Made by a program: the position numbers and the translations under genes
DNA from: Oceanimonas aquatica
GTDB taxonomy: Bacteria > Pseudomonadota > Gammaproteobacteria > Enterobacterales > Aeromonadaceae
Length of the DNA: 64,000 nt
Direction of reading: 5' to 3'
Assembly: GCF_030732065.1 (NCBI RefSeq)
Contig: NZ_JAVBHX010000001.1
Location: forward strand, 62,001-126,000
In this document: one piece after another, positions 1 through 7,904 of the stretch
Position numbering within the stretch: position 1 is the stretch's first letter
Layout of the letters: every line of letters starts with the position of its first letter
Notes under the pieces: model-generated
What the model saw: the letters and a program-made list of their open reading frames with translations, nothing else
The model's database searches: none
Told to the model about the DNA's origin: nothing

Positions 1-381
1 GACCCGGACAAGCAGCACGACAAGGCCATTTTTACCGGCAAGCCCATGCTGCTGAACGTCTGGGCCACCTGGTGCCCCACCTGCTATGCCGAACATGAAT
101 ACCTGAATGAGCTGAAGGCAAAGGAAGGCGTTTATATCATTGGCATGAACTACAAGGACGAGCGGGAAAAGGCCCTGCGCTGGCTCAGCAACCTGGGTAA
201 CCCCTATGCCATCGATCTGTACGACCCGCGCGGCATGCTGGGGCTGGATCTGGGCGTGTACGGCGCCCCCGAGACCTTTCTTATCGACAGCAAGGGGGTC
301 ATTCGCTATCGCCATGTGGGGGATGTGAATGAACAGGTGTGGACCCAGACCCTGAAGCCCATTTTCGAGCAAATGGAGTAA
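1..381 (+). CDS. ccmG: Thiol:disulfide interchange protein CcmG/DsbE (5' end outside window)
   Basis: The visible fragment of 126 codons is the C-terminal part of a thioredoxin-fold protein. It has a WCPTC active site (cysteines at fragment residues 25 and 28) and the GVYGAPETF segment typical of CcmG/DsbE, where the cis-proline loop recognises its partner. CcmG is a membrane-anchored periplasmic thiol reductant that keeps apocytochrome c and CcmH cysteines reduced for haem attachment. The reading frame is open from base 1, so the signal anchor lies outside the window. It ends 3 bases before ccmH, and ccmI follows, which supports a ccm operon running in from the left. Confidence 0.93.
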   Translation, partial: DPDKQHDKAIFTGKPMLLNVWATWCPTCYAEHEYLNELKAKEGVYIIGMNYKDEREKALRWLSNLGNPYAIDLYDPRGMLGLDLGVYGAPETFLIDSKGVIRYRHVGDVNEQVWTQTLKPIFEQME

Positions 382-384
382 GCC

Positions 385-846
385 ATGTTGCGCGTGCTGA
401 TGCTGGCGGCCCTGCTGTGGCTGCCCCTGGCCCAGGCGGCCATTGACGTATACGAGTTTGACGATCCCAAGCAAGAAGAAGTATTCCGCGAGTTGCTGCG
501 GGAGCTGCGCTGCCCCAAGTGTCAGAACCAGGACATTGCCGACTCCAATGCGGAGCTTGCCAAGGATCTGCGGGAAAAGACCTACCAGATGCTGCAGGAC
601 GGCAGCAGCAAGAGTGAGGTGGTCGACTACATGGTGGCCCGCTACGGCAATTTCATTCTCTACAAGCCGCCGGTGATGGCGTCCACCCTGATCCTCTGGG
701 CCGGCCCGGTACTGGTGCTGATGATCGGCGTCATGGTAGTGCTGGTACGTACGCGAAAAAAGCCGGCAACCTCCGCCGATGAGGCCCTCAGCGACGAGGA
801 AAAACAACGCCTCGATCGCCTGCTGAACAAGAACAAAGAGAGCTGA
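385..846 (+). CDS. ccmH: Cytochrome c-type biogenesis protein CcmH (short, unfused form)
   Basis: A 153-residue protein with an N-terminal signal sequence (about residues 1-19), the family motif LRCPKCQNQ with redox cysteines 43 and 46, and one C-terminal membrane helix (about 99-121). CcmH reduces apocytochrome c CXXCH cysteines in the periplasm and works with CcmG and CcmI in haem ligation. The short length shows the split arrangement, with the TPR part in a separate ccmI gene, unlike the fused E. coli CcmH. The GGAG inside the end of ccmG serves as ribosome binding site, so the genes are probably translationally linked. Confidence 0.95.
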   Translation: MLRVLMLAALLWLPLAQAAIDVYEFDDPKQEEVFRELLRELRCPKCQNQDIADSNAELAKDLREKTYQMLQDGSSKSEVVDYMVARYGNFILYKPPVMASTLILWAGPVLVLMIGVMVVLVRTRKKPATSADEALSDEEKQRLDRLLNKNKES

Positions 847-847
847 C

Positions 848-2062
848 ATGACTGTATTCTGGATCCTCAGTGCCACCCTGGTGGCGCTGCTGGCACTGGT
901 GATTATTCTGCCGCTGACCCGCGGCCGCGCCGAGTCGAGCCAGAGCCGTAACGAACTGAACACCCGGCTTTATCGCCAGCGTCTGAAAGAGCTGGAGCAG
1001 GACAGCGAACTGGGCCTGCTGGAAGACGATGCCGCCCTGCAGCAGGAGCTGCAGAAAAGCCTGCTCGATGACGTGGTCAGCGACGAGCCTGCCGCCCGCC
1101 GTGGTCGCAGCCCGCTGGTGCTGCTCTCCGCCCTGGCGCTGGTGGTGCTGGTGAGTTACGGCACCTACTGGCAGCTGGGGGCATATCGTCAGGTGGACGA
1201 ATGGCAGCGGGTCTCGGCGGCACTGCCCGAGCTGTCCCGTCATGTGCTGATCCAGCCCGACGACACCGTCACCGATCAGGACGTGCGCGAGCTGATACTG
1301 GCCCTGCGCACCCGCCTGCATCAGGACGGCGACGACTATCGCGGCTGGTTGCTGCTGGGCCGACTGGCGCTGGAGCTGCGCGATGGCGAAACCGCCCGCG
1401 ACGCCCTGGAAAAAGCCATGACCCTGACCGACGAGCCCGACGCGGTGCGGGTGCCCTACGCCGAAGCCCTGGCCATGACCGGCGAAAGCCTGCGTGCCGA
1501 GCGGCTGGTGCGGGACGTGCTCACCCGTCAGCCCGGTAACTTGGAAGCCTGGTCGGTGTTTGCCTTTATGGCGCTGCAGCAGAGCGACTATCAGCTGGCC
1601 ATCGCCCGCTGGCAGCAGATGCTGGAGATCATGCCCACCGACAATCCGCGCTACGCCATGGTGCAGCGCTCCATTGCCTTTGCCGAGCAGCAGCTGTCCG
1701 GCAGCGAGCAGGCACCGGTGACCGGGCCCCGCTATCAGGTGGAGATCAACACCGCAAGCAGTGTGCCCTATCACCCGGGGGCCGTGCTGTTTGTGTTCGC
1801 GGTGGATGCCAACGGTGGTGAAATGCCCCTGGCGGCCCGGCGCATTGAGCAGCCGGCCTTTCCCATGAGCATTACCCTGTCGAACGCCGATGCCATGGTG
1901 CCGGAGAATAACCTGAGCAGCCGTGAGGCGGTGATCATCAAGGCGCGCATAGCGCCGAGCGGCAATGTGACCGATGCCACCGATGCCTGGGAAGGGCGCA
2001 GCGGCAAGCTCGCCACCGATGAAGACAGCCAGCTGAGTGTGCTGATCGACACGCCTTTGTAA
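848..2062 (+). CDS. ccmI: Cytochrome c biogenesis protein CcmI (TPR apocytochrome chaperone)
   Basis: A 404-residue protein starting one base after the ccmH stop. It has an N-terminal membrane helix (about 4-22), a coiled segment containing LYRQRLKELEQD that is typical of CcmI, a second membrane helix (about 91-107), TPR-like helices (about 150-280) and a C-terminal beta-rich domain. The family binds the C-terminus of apocytochrome c and presents it to the CcmF/CcmH ligation complex. It is the last ccm gene here. A GC-rich hairpin without a T-run (about 2068-2088) follows the stop and may weakly separate it from mlaA. Confidence 0.92.
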   Translation: MTVFWILSATLVALLALVIILPLTRGRAESSQSRNELNTRLYRQRLKELEQDSELGLLEDDAALQQELQKSLLDDVVSDEPAARRGRSPLVLLSALALVVLVSYGTYWQLGAYRQVDEWQRVSAALPELSRHVLIQPDDTVTDQDVRELILALRTRLHQDGDDYRGWLLLGRLALELRDGETARDALEKAMTLTDEPDAVRVPYAEALAMTGESLRAERLVRDVLTRQPGNLEAWSVFAFMALQQSDYQLAIARWQQMLEIMPTDNPRYAMVQRSIAFAEQQLSGSEQAPVTGPRYQVEINTASSVPYHPGAVLFVFAVDANGGEMPLAARRIEQPAFPMSITLSNADAMVPENNLSSREAVIIKARIAPSGNVTDATDAWEGRSGKLATDEDSQLSVLIDTPL

Positions 2063-2133
2063 ATTGCGGCTGGCCGTGATGGCCGGCCCTCGGTAGACTT
2101 GAACTTTCGATAACAACAACAAATGAGCGACTG

Positions 2134-2928
2134 ATGATGTGGCATAGAGTGCTGATGCCCGCTGCCGGCATTCTGCTGACCGGCTGTGCGGCACACCAGG
2201 GCGTGGAGCAGGAGCGGGTTAACGATCCGTTTTCACCGTCCGTTCCGGCGGACTACGCCAAATCCACCGCGGCCGACTCCCGCGATCCTTTTGAGCCGGT
2301 GAACCGGGCCAGCTGGGTGATTAACTACGACATCGCGGATCCTTACGTGGTGCGTCCGGCGGCTCACGCCTATGCGGATTATGTGTCGCGTCCGGTGCGG
2401 GTGGGCATTCAGAACGTGGTGCTCAACCTGGAAGAGCCGGCCAGTTTCGTGAACCACCTGGTGACCGGCGACCTGCCGGGGGCCGGCAATAACCTGGTGC
2501 GCTTTGGCGTGAACAGCACTGTCGGGGTGCTGGGTTATTTCGACGTGGCCAGCAGGTTTTCGTTCGACCCCAAATCCAAGGACTTCAGTCAGGTACTGGG
2601 GCAGATGGGCGTGGGCGACGGTCCCTTCCTGATGATCCCGCTGATGGGCCCCACCACCCTGCGCCAGCTCTCCGGCGACATGGTGGACAGCCTGTATTTT
2701 CCCTACGATGTCATGACCTTTGCCATGCGTACCGGCAAGTGGGTGATGGACGGCCTCTATCAGCGCAGTGAGCTGATAGAGCGGGAAGCCATTATCGACA
2801 ACTCCCTCGATCCTTATGGTCTGACCAAGGATCTGTACCTGCAATATCAGGACACCAAGATCGGCAAGGAATTCGAGCCTGCCTCCGATGAAGAGCTTGA
2901 AGCCTTTATGGAAGAAATCGACGGCTAA
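2134..2928 (+). CDS. mlaA: MlaA/VacJ outer-membrane phospholipid-removal lipoprotein
   Basis: A 264-residue lipoprotein. The N-terminus MMWHRVLMPAAGILLTGC gives a lipobox with lipidated Cys18, and the body contains the family landmarks DPFEPVNRASWVINYD and GVNSTVGVLGYFDVA. MlaA forms a ring in the inner leaflet of the outer membrane and passes mislocalised phospholipids to MlaC and the MlaFEDB complex, which keeps the outer leaflet asymmetric. The length matches the family. A weak purine stretch precedes the ATG ATG start. It stands alone between the ccm operon and a convergent small gene; the rest of the mla system is not in the window. Confidence 0.94.
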   Translation: MMWHRVLMPAAGILLTGCAAHQGVEQERVNDPFSPSVPADYAKSTAADSRDPFEPVNRASWVINYDIADPYVVRPAAHAYADYVSRPVRVGIQNVVLNLEEPASFVNHLVTGDLPGAGNNLVRFGVNSTVGVLGYFDVASRFSFDPKSKDFSQVLGQMGVGDGPFLMIPLMGPTTLRQLSGDMVDSLYFPYDVMTFAMRTGKWVMDGLYQRSELIEREAIIDNSLDPYGLTKDLYLQYQDTKIGKEFEPASDEELEAFMEEIDG

Positions 2929-2950
2929 TTTCTGTCAGGAGTGAAGGGGG

Positions 2951-2980
2951 AGGGGAGAGCTGTGGTGACACCTCTCCCCT
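2951..2980. terminator. Hairpin between convergent mlaA and the small minus-strand gene
   Basis: A 9-bp perfect stem (AGGGGAGAG/CTCTCCCCT) extended inward by TGT/ACA around a GGTG loop lies in the 70-base gap between two convergent genes. There is no T-run on either strand, so it is either a weak bidirectional terminator or only an RNA 3'-end stabiliser. Confidence 0.45.
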
Positions 2981-2998
2981 GACATCTCCTCCCTTACG

Positions 2999-3289
2999 TC
3001 AGTCTCGGCGCTGCCAGCGCTGCCACCAGCGTTTGTACCAGGGCGGCGAAAACGCCCTGCTGTGCTCGGCGGCAAACAGGGCCTTCTGCATGGCGCCCGG
3101 GCTGGGGCGATAACCGTAATGCTGCTCCCAGCTGGCGGCCACCTCGGCCAGGATCAGCCGGCACTGGTGATCGTACAGGGTATCGTAATCGTAGGACGGC
3201 GGGCTTTGCCGGTAATCAACGCCGTAATGATCCAGAATACGCCGCAGGGCGGCGACCAGCTCCCGGTATTCATGCTCGCTCATGGCCAT
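2999..3289 (-). CDS. Small hypothetical protein, Trp/Tyr-rich, cytoplasmic
   Basis: A 96-residue protein that I do not recognise. The start at 3289 is chosen because AAGGAG lies 5 bases upstream, whereas the longer in-frame extension has no such site. It is predicted soluble and mostly helical, with clustered aromatic residues (YDYDTLYDHQ in the middle) and a basic, Trp-rich C-terminus (WYKRWWQRWQRRD) that could bind membrane surface or nucleic acid. It shares a 234-base upstream region with the divergent aroF gene, but nothing ties it functionally to aromatic synthesis. It is probably real, given the good ribosome binding site and the compact gap. Confidence 0.65.
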   Translation of the reverse strand: MAMSEHEYRELVAALRRILDHYGVDYRQSPPSYDYDTLYDHQCRLILAEVAASWEQHYGYRPSPGAMQKALFAAEHSRAFSPPWYKRWWQRWQRRD

Positions 3290-3491
3290 GCAGGCTCCTT
3301 GGTTCTTTTCATTATAGAGTTGACCCGCTTGCGGCTCTTTTCTGCGCATTAAAGCGACATTCTCCAAAATAACGGCCTTTTGCAACCTTCCAGGCTTTGC
3401 AAGCCCGGTCAGCCTTGGTAAGGTGAAGGTGGTTGCGTAAAAGAGAAATAGTCATAAGTCAAACAACAGTGGCCTTTTCTTTTTATTTGGT

Positions 3492-3509
3492 TGTAAGAAA
3501 AAGTTTACA
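3492..3509 (+). promoter_or_regulatory. TyrR box upstream of aroF
   Basis: The 18-mer TGTAAG-AAAAAG-TTTACA matches the TyrR operator consensus TGTAAA-N6-TTTACA with one mismatch. It ends 14 bases before the aroF ATG and directly abuts the ribosome binding site. In E. coli, TyrR with tyrosine represses aroF-tyrA, so repression is expected here too. I could not place a confident -35/-10 pair, so whether the box overlaps the promoter or the early transcript is open. Confidence 0.72.
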
Positions 3510-3523
3510 GTGAGGATGTCATC

Positions 3524-4594
3524 ATGCAGAAAGACACATTGAACAATATTCATATTCAATCCGAGAAGGTGATGATCACCCCGGCGGAGCTCAAGGCCAA
3601 GCTGCCCATCTCGCAGAAGGCGCTGGATTACATCGGCCAGGCCCGCCAGACCATTTCCGATATTGTTCATCGCAAGGATCACCGCCTGCTGGTGATCTGC
3701 GGACCCTGCTCCATTCACGATATCGACGCAGCCAAAGAGTACGCAACCCGCCTCAAAAAACTGCATGATGAATACCGTGACAGCCTTTATATCGTAATGC
3801 GCGTCTATTTTGAAAAGCCGCGCACGACCGTGGGATGGAAAGGCTTTATCAACGATCCTCACCTCGACGGCAGCTTTGACATTGAGCTGGGTTTGCACAA
3901 GGCGCGCGAGCTGCTGTGCTGGCTGGCGGAGCTGGAACTGCCCCTGGCCACCGAAGCGCTGGATCCCATCAGCCCGCAATACCTGGCCGAGCTGTTCTCC
4001 TGGTCGGCCATCGGCGCCCGTACCACCGAATCCCAGACCCATCGGGAAATGGCCTCCGGCCTGTCGATGCCGGTGGGCTTCAAGAACGGCACCGACGGCA
4101 ACCTGGGCACCGCCATCAACGCCATGAAGGCGGCGGCCGAGCCCCATGCCTTTATGGGCATCAACCAGGAAGGTCAGGTGGCGCTGCTGGTGACTCAGGG
4201 TAACCCGGACGGCCACGTGATCCTGCGCGGCGGCAAGCACCCCAACTACGATTCGGTGAACATCGCCCTGGCGGAAAAGGCCATGACCGGCGCCGGCCTG
4301 AGCCCGCGGCTGGTGGTGGACTGCAGTCACGGCAACTCCAACAAGGACTACAGTCTGCAGCCGCTGGTAACCGAAAACGTGGTGCATCAGATCCAGGAAG
4401 GCAATCAGTCCATTCTCGGCATTATGCTGGAATCCCACCTGTTCGAGGGCAATCAGTCCAGCGAGCAGCCGGTTGGTGACATGCAGTACGGTGTCTCTAT
4501 TACCGACGCCTGTATCGGCTGGGATACCACCGCCGAGCTGCTGGCGAATTGCCATCAGCAACTGGCTGACGCCCTTAAGGCTCGGGTGGGCTGA
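3524..4594 (+). CDS. aroF: 3-deoxy-7-phosphoheptulonate (DAHP) synthase, AroF-like, type I-alpha
   Basis: A 356-residue enzyme that condenses phosphoenolpyruvate and erythrose 4-phosphate into DAHP, the first step of the shikimate pathway. It shows CGPCSIHD (metal-binding Cys62), KPRTT (98-102), the long GARTTESQTHREMASGLSMP segment and DCSHGNSNKD near the C-terminus, all typical of the AroF/G/H group. The N-terminus MQKDTLNNIHI closely resembles E. coli AroF, the Tyr-sensitive isozyme, and linkage to tyrA and a TyrR box supports this assignment. Feedback specificity is inferred from that resemblance. A GTGAGGA ribosome site precedes the ATG. Confidence 0.95.
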   Translation: MQKDTLNNIHIQSEKVMITPAELKAKLPISQKALDYIGQARQTISDIVHRKDHRLLVICGPCSIHDIDAAKEYATRLKKLHDEYRDSLYIVMRVYFEKPRTTVGWKGFINDPHLDGSFDIELGLHKARELLCWLAELELPLATEALDPISPQYLAELFSWSAIGARTTESQTHREMASGLSMPVGFKNGTDGNLGTAINAMKAAAEPHAFMGINQEGQVALLVTQGNPDGHVILRGGKHPNYDSVNIALAEKAMTGAGLSPRLVVDCSHGNSNKDYSLQPLVTENVVHQIQEGNQSILGIMLESHLFEGNQSSEQPVGDMQYGVSITDACIGWDTTAELLANCHQQLADALKARVG

Positions 4595-4634
4595 GCCGTG
4601 ATTGTCAGTCGCGGCCAGTAACAGGCATAATGCA

Positions 4635-4666
4635 AAGGCGCCGGGCCTTGAGTGGTCCGGCGCCTT
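4635..4666 (+). other. Strong intercistronic hairpin between aroF and tyrA
   Basis: A 13-bp stem (5' arm 4635-4647, 3' arm 4654-4666, one G-U pair, 6-base loop TTGAGT) sits in the 90-base aroF-tyrA gap and ends 18 bases before the tyrA start. No T-run follows (CATTCTGGG), so it is unlikely to be an efficient intrinsic terminator. It could protect the aroF message from 3' decay or set the aroF:tyrA expression ratio. Confidence 0.5.
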
Positions 4667-4684
4667 CATTCTGGGATGGAATCA

Positions 4685-5815
4685 ATGGTAGATGAACTCA
4701 AGGTCCTGCGGGATCAAATCGATGAAGTCGATCAGCAGCTGGTAGAGCTGTTTGCCAGACGACTGAAACTGGTGGCCGGCGTGGGCGAAGTGAAGAGCCG
4801 CAACGGCGTGCCCATTTACGCTCCCGACCGGGAAGCGGCCATGCTGGCCAGTCGCCGGGCCGAGGCTGAGGCCCGGGGCGTGCCGCCGGATCTGATTGAA
4901 GACGTACTGCGCCGCTTTATGCGCGAGTCCTACGCCAGCGAAAAGGATACCGGCTTCAAGTGCGTTAACCCGGATCTGCGCAAGGCGGTAGTGGTCGGCG
5001 GCGGCGGCCAGCTTGGCGGTCTGTTTGCCCACCAGCTGACCCTGTCCGGTTACCGGGTTGAGGTGCTGGAAAAGGACGACTGGGAGCGGGCCGATACCCT
5101 GCTTGCCGATGCCGGCCTGGTGATGATCGCCGTGCCCATCGATCAGACGGTGGCGGTGATCGAGCGCCTACCGGCCCTGCCGCAAGACTGTTTGCTGGTG
5201 GATCTGACCAGCATCAAGAGCGAGCCGGTAGCGGCCATGCTCAAGGCCCATGCCGGCCCGGTGCTGGGTTTGCACCCCATGTTTGGCCCCGATGTGTCCA
5301 GCCTGGCCAAGCAGGTGATCATTCATTGCGAGGGCCGCGGTGCCGACCAGTATGAATGGCTGCTGGCACAAATTCGCATCTGGGGCGCCCGGCTGCAGGC
5401 GGTGCCCGCCGAGGAGCATGATGAGGCCATGAGTCTGGTGCAGGCGCTGCGTCACTTCACCAGCTTTGCCTATGGGGCGCATTTGTGTGCCGAGGGTGCC
5501 GATCTGGCCCAGCTGCTGCGCCTGAGCTCGCCCATTTACCGGCTGGAGCTGGCCATGGTGGGGCGGCTGTTCGCCCAGGATCCGGCGCTGTACGCCGACA
5601 TCATTTTGTCGTCACCCCGCAACCTGGCGATGATCCGTCGCTACCATGGGCGTTTCGGCGAGCTGCTGGATCAGCTGGAAAGTGGTCAGCGTGAGGCCTT
5701 TGTGAACCAGTTTGAAACCGTGAGCGCGTTTTTCGGCGACTATGCCGACACCTTCCTCAAGGAAAGTCGACTGCTGCTGGCCCAGGCCAACGACAGCCGT
5801 CATCACGCGGACTGA
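4685..5815 (+). CDS. tyrA: Bifunctional chorismate mutase / prephenate dehydrogenase (T-protein)
   Basis: A 376-residue fusion that turns chorismate into prephenate and then oxidatively decarboxylates it to 4-hydroxyphenylpyruvate, the tyrosine branch. The AroQ-type chorismate mutase helices span about residues 1-88. The NAD-binding dehydrogenase follows, with a [10 protein letters not shown] nucleotide loop near residue 103 and GLHPMFGPD near 198. The start at 4685 gives [16 protein letters not shown], which aligns with E. coli TyrA; an in-frame ATG at 4676 is also possible. It forms an operon with aroF and converges on pheA across a strong terminator. Confidence 0.95.
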   Translation: MVDELKVLRDQIDEVDQQLVELFARRLKLVAGVGEVKSRNGVPIYAPDREAAMLASRRAEAEARGVPPDLIEDVLRRFMRESYASEKDTGFKCVNPDLRKAVVVGGGGQLGGLFAHQLTLSGYRVEVLEKDDWERADTLLADAGLVMIAVPIDQTVAVIERLPALPQDCLLVDLTSIKSEPVAAMLKAHAGPVLGLHPMFGPDVSSLAKQVIIHCEGRGADQYEWLLAQIRIWGARLQAVPAEEHDEAMSLVQALRHFTSFAYGAHLCAEGADLAQLLRLSSPIYRLELAMVGRLFAQDPALYADIILSSPRNLAMIRRYHGRFGELLDQLESGQREAFVNQFETVSAFFGDYADTFLKESRLLLAQANDSRHHAD

Positions 5816-5834
5816 CGCGGCGCGCAGGTACGAA

Positions 5835-5860
5835 ATGCCGGATCAAATCCGGCATGACGG
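5835..5860 (-). repeat. REP-like palindrome (GTCATGCCGG family), copy A
   Basis: A perfect 9-bp stem ATGCCGGAT/ATCCGGCAT with a 3-base loop is followed by GACGG. On the minus strand it reads CCGTCATGCCGGAT..., the same head as the palindromes near 39100, 42523 and 44155. It lies between the tyrA stop and the shared terminator. Confidence 0.6.
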
Positions 5861-5865
5861 ACAAT

Positions 5866-5895
5866 AAAAAGCCCGGCCAACTGGCCGGGCTTTTT
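5866..5895. terminator. Bidirectional terminator between tyrA and pheA
   Basis: The stem GCCCGGCC/GGCCGGGC with loop AACT is flanked by five A's on the left and five T's on the right, so it can end transcription of both convergent genes. Confidence 0.88.
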
Positions 5896-5915
5896 GCGTT
5901 CTGGCCGAGCCTGGC

Positions 5916-7793
5916 TCAGTCGCGATACAGGCTGTGAGCCAGTTGCTCCAGGGCGGTGTCGTCGTCGCTCAGGGTCAGGCAGAAGCCGCTGACGCCGGCG
6001 GCATTGAGCGCCTCGCCCAGGCGGGGCAGGGCGGCGGTATCGCCACTGAGCCGGCTGACCAGCGGCAGGTGGGTCTGGCTGCCCAGCTCCAGCAGGCGCG
6101 CCAGGGGCAGCGCCTGGGTGTCCAGCAACGCCAGCTGCTGGTTGCCCTGATGCAGAATGTGCTGGGCCAGGCGCAGGCTGTTCTCGGGCTCGCCGGCCAG
6201 CTCCAGCAGCAGCGGCCGGGTACAGCGGCCGGCAGCGCTCACCAGCTCTTCATTGCCGGCGGCATCGGTACCCAGCAATAACAAGTCCACCGACTCGGCG
6301 GCCCTGTGTACCTGTTCGGCATTGCCGACCCGGGTCATGGCCGCCAGATCAAAGCGGGCGGCGGTGGTGCGCAACTGCTGCAGCCGTGCCAGGCCCTGCT
6401 CCGGCGTGACGCCGGTGAAGCAGTCCAGGGCCAGAACCTGGCCGCCCTGCTCCTTGATGCGGCGGGCGGCTTCCTGCAGCCGGGCCTCATCGGGCCAGCC
6501 CGCCAGCTCGGCGATCAGCAGCGGCTCGTCGCCGCCCAGGGTAAAGGGGCCCACCTGTACCTGGGTGTTGTCGGCCTTGTAATGACGGCTGTAACGCACC
6601 GGCTCGGTGCGCTCATCGCTCTGGGCCTGGTTCAGCAGCCGTGCCGGTATGCGGGTGGGCGCCACCTCGGCGCTGGGGTAGCAGCCCAGCACCTTGATAA
6701 AGCGGGTAATACGGCCCAGCTCCTTCATGGCGGCTTGCATGGCCTCGCTGTTGACGTTGGCGGCCACATCCACATAGAACATTTCTTCCCAGGGATTGCC
6801 GATAATGGGGCGGGATTCCAGCCTGGTCATGGTAATGCCATGACTGCGCAGCACTAGCAGGGCTTCCACCAGGGCACCGCTCTGCTGGCCGGTAGACATA
6901 ATAAAGCTGGTCTTGGCGGGGATCTGCCCGGCCACCTCTATGGGCTTGCGGGCCACCACGATAAAGCGGGTCATGTTCTGCTTCTGGTTGGCCAGGCCTT
7001 CCACCAGCGGAGTGAGGCCGTGCAGCGCGCCGCCGTCGGCACTGCCCAGGGCGGCCACGTCGGGGCGGTTCAGTTTGGCGACCTGCTCCATGGCATTGGA
7101 CGAGGCTGCGCAGAACTTCACTTCCAGCTTGCCCAGGCGCTCCAGGTACTGGGAGCACTGCTGGTAGGGCTGAGAGTGGGTATAGAGGGTCTTGATGTTC
7201 TCAACGCGGGTATCGGTGGCCACCAGCAGGCAGTGCTCAATGGGCTGGGTCAGCTCGCCCACAATGGACAGGCTGGTGTGCTGCATCAGATCGAAGACAT
7301 CGTTGATGGAGCCGGAGCTGGTGTTTTCAATGGGCAGAATGCCGTACTGGGCCTGGCCCGATTCTACTGTGTCGAAGATCTGCTGAAAGGTATCGCAGTT
7401 GTGCTCGACAAGCGGCGCCTGATAACGGGACAGGTATTTGCGCGCCGCCATGTTGGAGTAGGAGCCCTTGAGCCCGAGAAAGGCCACGCTGATGGCGGGA
7501 ACGCTGTCCTGAGGGTTAAGCAGATCCTGCAGCAGTGCCTGCTGGGACAGCACCGAATCCTCGATAACGGTTTGAAAGATGCGGGTCACAAAGTGGGCGT
7601 CGAGGCCGAGTTGCCGGCCCTGATTGACCAGCTCCACCAGCAGTGCCTGCTCCCGCTCCTGATCGCGAATGGGGCGCGGGTTTTCCAGTTTCGAGCGGGC
7701 CACGTCCAGGCTCAGGGCCTTGCGCTGGGCCAGCAGGCTGAGCAGCTCCCGGTCCAGGCGGGTGATCTTGCTTCGTATCTCGTCCAGGTTCAT
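5916..7793 (-). CDS. pheA: Chorismate mutase / prephenate dehydratase (P-protein) with an extra degenerate DAHP synthase-like C-terminal domain
   Basis: PheA makes prephenate and then phenylpyruvate. The 625 residues contain an AroQ chorismate mutase (about 1-90), a prephenate dehydratase (about 102-285, TRF motif 275-277) and an ACT domain with the Phe-binding elements GALV (306-309) and ESRP (326-329). That completes a normal P-protein near residue 380. After a linker, residues about 412-625 align by eye with type I-beta DAHP synthase: VGPFTLGGDEPLLIAELAG matches its entry strand, and later strands are collinear. The catalytic motifs GPCS, KPRT, KRG, CERG and DPSH are all lost, so this part is probably non-catalytic; a regulatory role is inference. 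Expression is controlled by the pheL attenuator. Codon use and GC content do not change across the fusion. Confidence 0.93.
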   Translation of the reverse strand: MNLDEIRSKITRLDRELLSLLAQRKALSLDVARSKLENPRPIRDQEREQALLVELVNQGRQLGLDAHFVTRIFQTVIEDSVLSQQALLQDLLNPQDSVPAISVAFLGLKGSYSNMAARKYLSRYQAPLVEHNCDTFQQIFDTVESGQAQYGILPIENTSSGSINDVFDLMQHTSLSIVGELTQPIEHCLLVATDTRVENIKTLYTHSQPYQQCSQYLERLGKLEVKFCAASSNAMEQVAKLNRPDVAALGSADGGALHGLTPLVEGLANQKQNMTRFIVVARKPIEVAGQIPAKTSFIMSTGQQSGALVEALLVLRSHGITMTRLESRPIIGNPWEEMFYVDVAANVNSEAMQAAMKELGRITRFIKVLGCYPSAEVAPTRIPARLLNQAQSDERTEPVRYSRHYKADNTQVQVGPFTLGGDEPLLIAELAGWPDEARLQEAARRIKEQGGQVLALDCFTGVTPEQGLARLQQLRTTAARFDLAAMTRVGNAEQVHRAAESVDLLLLGTDAAGNEELVSAAGRCTRPLLLELAGEPENSLRLAQHILHQGNQQLALLDTQALPLARLLELGSQTHLPLVSRLSGDTAALPRLGEALNAAGVSGFCLTLSDDDTALEQLAHSLYRD

Positions 7794-7830
7794 GAATAGG
7801 GCTTCCTTCCTCGCCAGACTGCGCGTGAAT

Positions 7831-7856
7831 AAAAAAAGCCTCCCGGTGGGAGGCTT
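7831..7856 (-). terminator. pheA attenuator (Rho-independent terminator in the leader)
   Basis: On the minus strand, AAGCCTCCC/GGGAGGCTT with a 3-base loop is followed by seven T's, between the leader peptide and pheA. An upstream GGGAGGC (7894-7900) can pair with the terminator's GCCTCCC arm as an antiterminator. The leader-coding segment 7921-7930 can pair over 10 bp with 7866-7875. Ribosome stalling at the Phe codons would therefore switch the structure. Confidence 0.88.
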
Positions 7857-7904
7857 GGCTGTTCGTCTTTCGCTTGTTTCTCGCCAGACCCTCGCCTCCC
7901 GGAT

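Noticed and set aside
788-2194. Long minus-strand open frame antisense to ccmI
   Set aside because: Its composition (His/Gln/Gly/Ala-rich without domains) is typical of the mirror of a GC-rich gene, and ccmI on the plus strand has clear homology.
3430-3470. Second TyrR box upstream of aroF
   Set aside because: Only a GTAAA half-site is seen; the opposite half does not match TTTACA.
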